Assembly (NCBI GenBank): GCA_030642885.1
Contig: DAOWMX010000102.1
Span: 1-7,623 of the forward strand
Direction of reading: 5' to 3'
DNA: 7,623 nucleotides
DNA from: Anaerolineales bacterium
GTDB taxonomy: Bacteria > Chloroflexota > Anaerolineae > Anaerolineales > E44-bin32
Positions within the stretch are counted from its first letter, which is position 1. Each line of letters starts with the position of its first letter. Below the pieces are notes generated by a model. The model had not been told where the DNA came from. It saw nothing but the letters and a program-made list of their open reading frames with translations, and searched no databases. Of this stretch, positions 6,669 through 7,623 are shown piece after piece. A program made the translations under genes and the position numbers.

Positions 6669-6819
6669 CAGGACTTGAGTGTTAGTACACACGGAAACGA
6701 AACTATCTGTGAAGGCGCACATGTTCAGAAACGACGGATTCCCGCACTACCCAACGCTCAACTTATTGTGTGTGAAATGAGGCAGGAGCGTAAGGGGCAT
6801 TTGCGTAAATGAGCACCTA

Positions 6820-7623
6820 ATGGATAATCTTGAAATCGTGAATACACCAAACAAATATAACCTCCCGGCCTTGATCCTCGTTCTTATAATCCTCTCAGCT
6901 TGTTCGCTTGCTGATGGGGCAGATGATAAAGTGGCTACGCAAACTTACCAGGCGCTTGATGCCATTGCTGAGGCGACGGTCCAGGCCATCCAATCACAGG
7001 AGGCGCAGGCGACCGTGCAAGCATCTACCCCCTCCCTAACATTTGCGCCCGGGCCAGCGACCCTCACGCCAACCCCGATTTATACCTCAACACCTGCGGT
7101 GCCAATCATCGAAGTCAGCTTGGACACCAACTGTCGGTTGGGTCCGGGGAAAGTGTATGACATGGTGGGTGCGCTGCTAGTGGGGGAAACGACGGAGATA
7201 CTCGCTCGCGGCAGCATCTTAAACTATTGGGTGGTGGACAACCCCGATTATCCCGGACATGAGTGCTGGCTCTGGGGAAAGTATGCAACAGTGAGCGGTG
7301 ATACCAGCCATTTGCCTATTCGTTCAGGAGCTCCGACTCCCGCGTTCGCTCCAGGCGTTATTCGGGGTTTTATCTACATTGATGGAAACCACAATGGTCA
7401 GCGCGGTGACCCGGTCGATGGTCACATCTCAGGTGCGAATCTCTTTCTTAAAGAAGGAGCCTGCCCTGGAACCACGACCTTCGCAACGGCATCGTCAAGC
7501 TCCGCGGATGGCAGCTATAGTTTTTTTAATGTCCCCGCGGGCAAGTACTGCCTATGGCGTGATCTGAACCAGCAAACGTTCGACCCCGATTTCCATAGCA
7601 TCGACCTTGCCCCAGGAGAAAAT
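6820..7623 (+). CDS. SH3 and SdrD-B-like domain lipoprotein, 3' end beyond window
   Basis: An open frame of exactly 268 codons from ATG 6820 to the last base, with no stop, so the gene is cut by the window edge. Residues 1-27 are a lipoprotein signal peptide with lipobox LSAC and lipidated Cys28. Residues 36-68 are Ala/Gln-rich and probably helical; 70-95 is a Pro/Thr linker. Residues 98-160 form a bacterial SH3 domain (NCRLGPGKVYDMVGALLVG, then ECWLWGKY), with C104 and C149 as possible disulfide partners. From about 180 an SdrD-B/Cna-B-like beta domain begins with GFIYIDGNHNG; D188, N190 and N192 suit calcium binding, and DGSYSFFNVPAGKY is typical of the fold. It is probably membrane-anchored and outward-facing, binding envelope material. 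No good ribosome site precedes the ATG: AAGGGG ends 22 bases upstream and instead faces a three-codon ORF at 6809. Frame is certain from domain content. Confidence 0.87.
   Translation, partial: MDNLEIVNTPNKYNLPALILVLIILSACSLADGADDKVATQTYQALDAIAEATVQAIQSQEAQATVQASTPSLTFAPGPATLTPTPIYTSTPAVPIIEVSLDTNCRLGPGKVYDMVGALLVGETTEILARGSILNYWVVDNPDYPGHECWLWGKYATVSGDTSHLPIRSGAPTPAFAPGVIRGFIYIDGNHNGQRGDPVDGHISGANLFLKEGACPGTTTFATASSSSADGSYSFFNVPAGKYCLWRDLNQQTFDPDFHSIDLAPGEN

Noticed and set aside
6348..6812. Plus-strand 154-codon ORF reaching into the gap before the lipoprotein
   Set aside because: Most of it is antisense to the signal peptide and N-terminus of the glycosidase, and it runs across that gene's promoter; composition is not protein-like and no domain is recognisable.
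7298..7567. Plus-strand 89-codon ORF near the right end
   Set aside because: It overlaps the lipoprotein frame on the same strand, where the SH3 and SdrD-B-like domain content shows which frame is real.

Overview
The window looks like chromosomal DNA of a Chloroflexota bacterium, most likely of the Anaerolineae type. This is inferred from protein style: a Yip1-family membrane protein with the N-terminal ALTRPNE and DPNGSLGRA signature, secreted proteins with Pro/Thr/Ser-rich linkers, lamin-tail-domain (LTD) repeats, and an LSAC-type lipoprotein carrying a Cys-containing bacterial SH3 domain. No rRNA, tRNA or marker gene is present to fix the taxonomy. I see no CRISPR array, insertion sequence, phage gene or toxin-antitoxin pair.

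Layout from left to right: (1) 93-1136, minus strand, a complete extended-SDR sugar-nucleotide epimerase close to CDP-paratose 2-epimerases, with Phe where the usual catalytic Tyr sits. (2) 1137-1464, a divergent intergenic region with a perfect 9-bp inverted repeat and other small symmetrical elements. (3) 1465-2199, plus strand, a Yip1-family polytopic membrane protein. (4) A 37-bp convergent junction with a weak possible terminator hairpin. (5) 2237-4885, minus strand, an 882-residue exported protein: signal/anchor segment, Pro/Thr/Ser stalk containing a 30-residue tandem duplication, three LTD modules of about 177 residues, and a fourth, divergent LTD. (6) 5099-6613, minus strand, an exported phosphodiester glycosidase (NAGPA/DUF2233 family) with a C-terminal SH3-like domain. 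(7) 6820 to the window end, plus strand, the first 268 codons of a lipoprotein with an SH3 domain and an SdrD-B/Cna-B-like domain; it is open at the edge.

The three right-hand genes all encode exported, modular, probably envelope-associated proteins. The glycosidase and lipoprotein genes are divergent across 206 bp and both carry SH3-type domains. The LTD gene and the glycosidase gene each have a convincing sigma70-type promoter just upstream, so they look like separate transcription units rather than one operon. The left-hand epimerase probably belongs to a surface-polysaccharide locus continuing beyond base 1. The simplest reading is an ordinary cell-envelope region. I did not find strong evidence of a new biological system. 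The points most worth a second look are the LTD array, the Phe-for-Tyr active site, and the structured region at 1137-1464.
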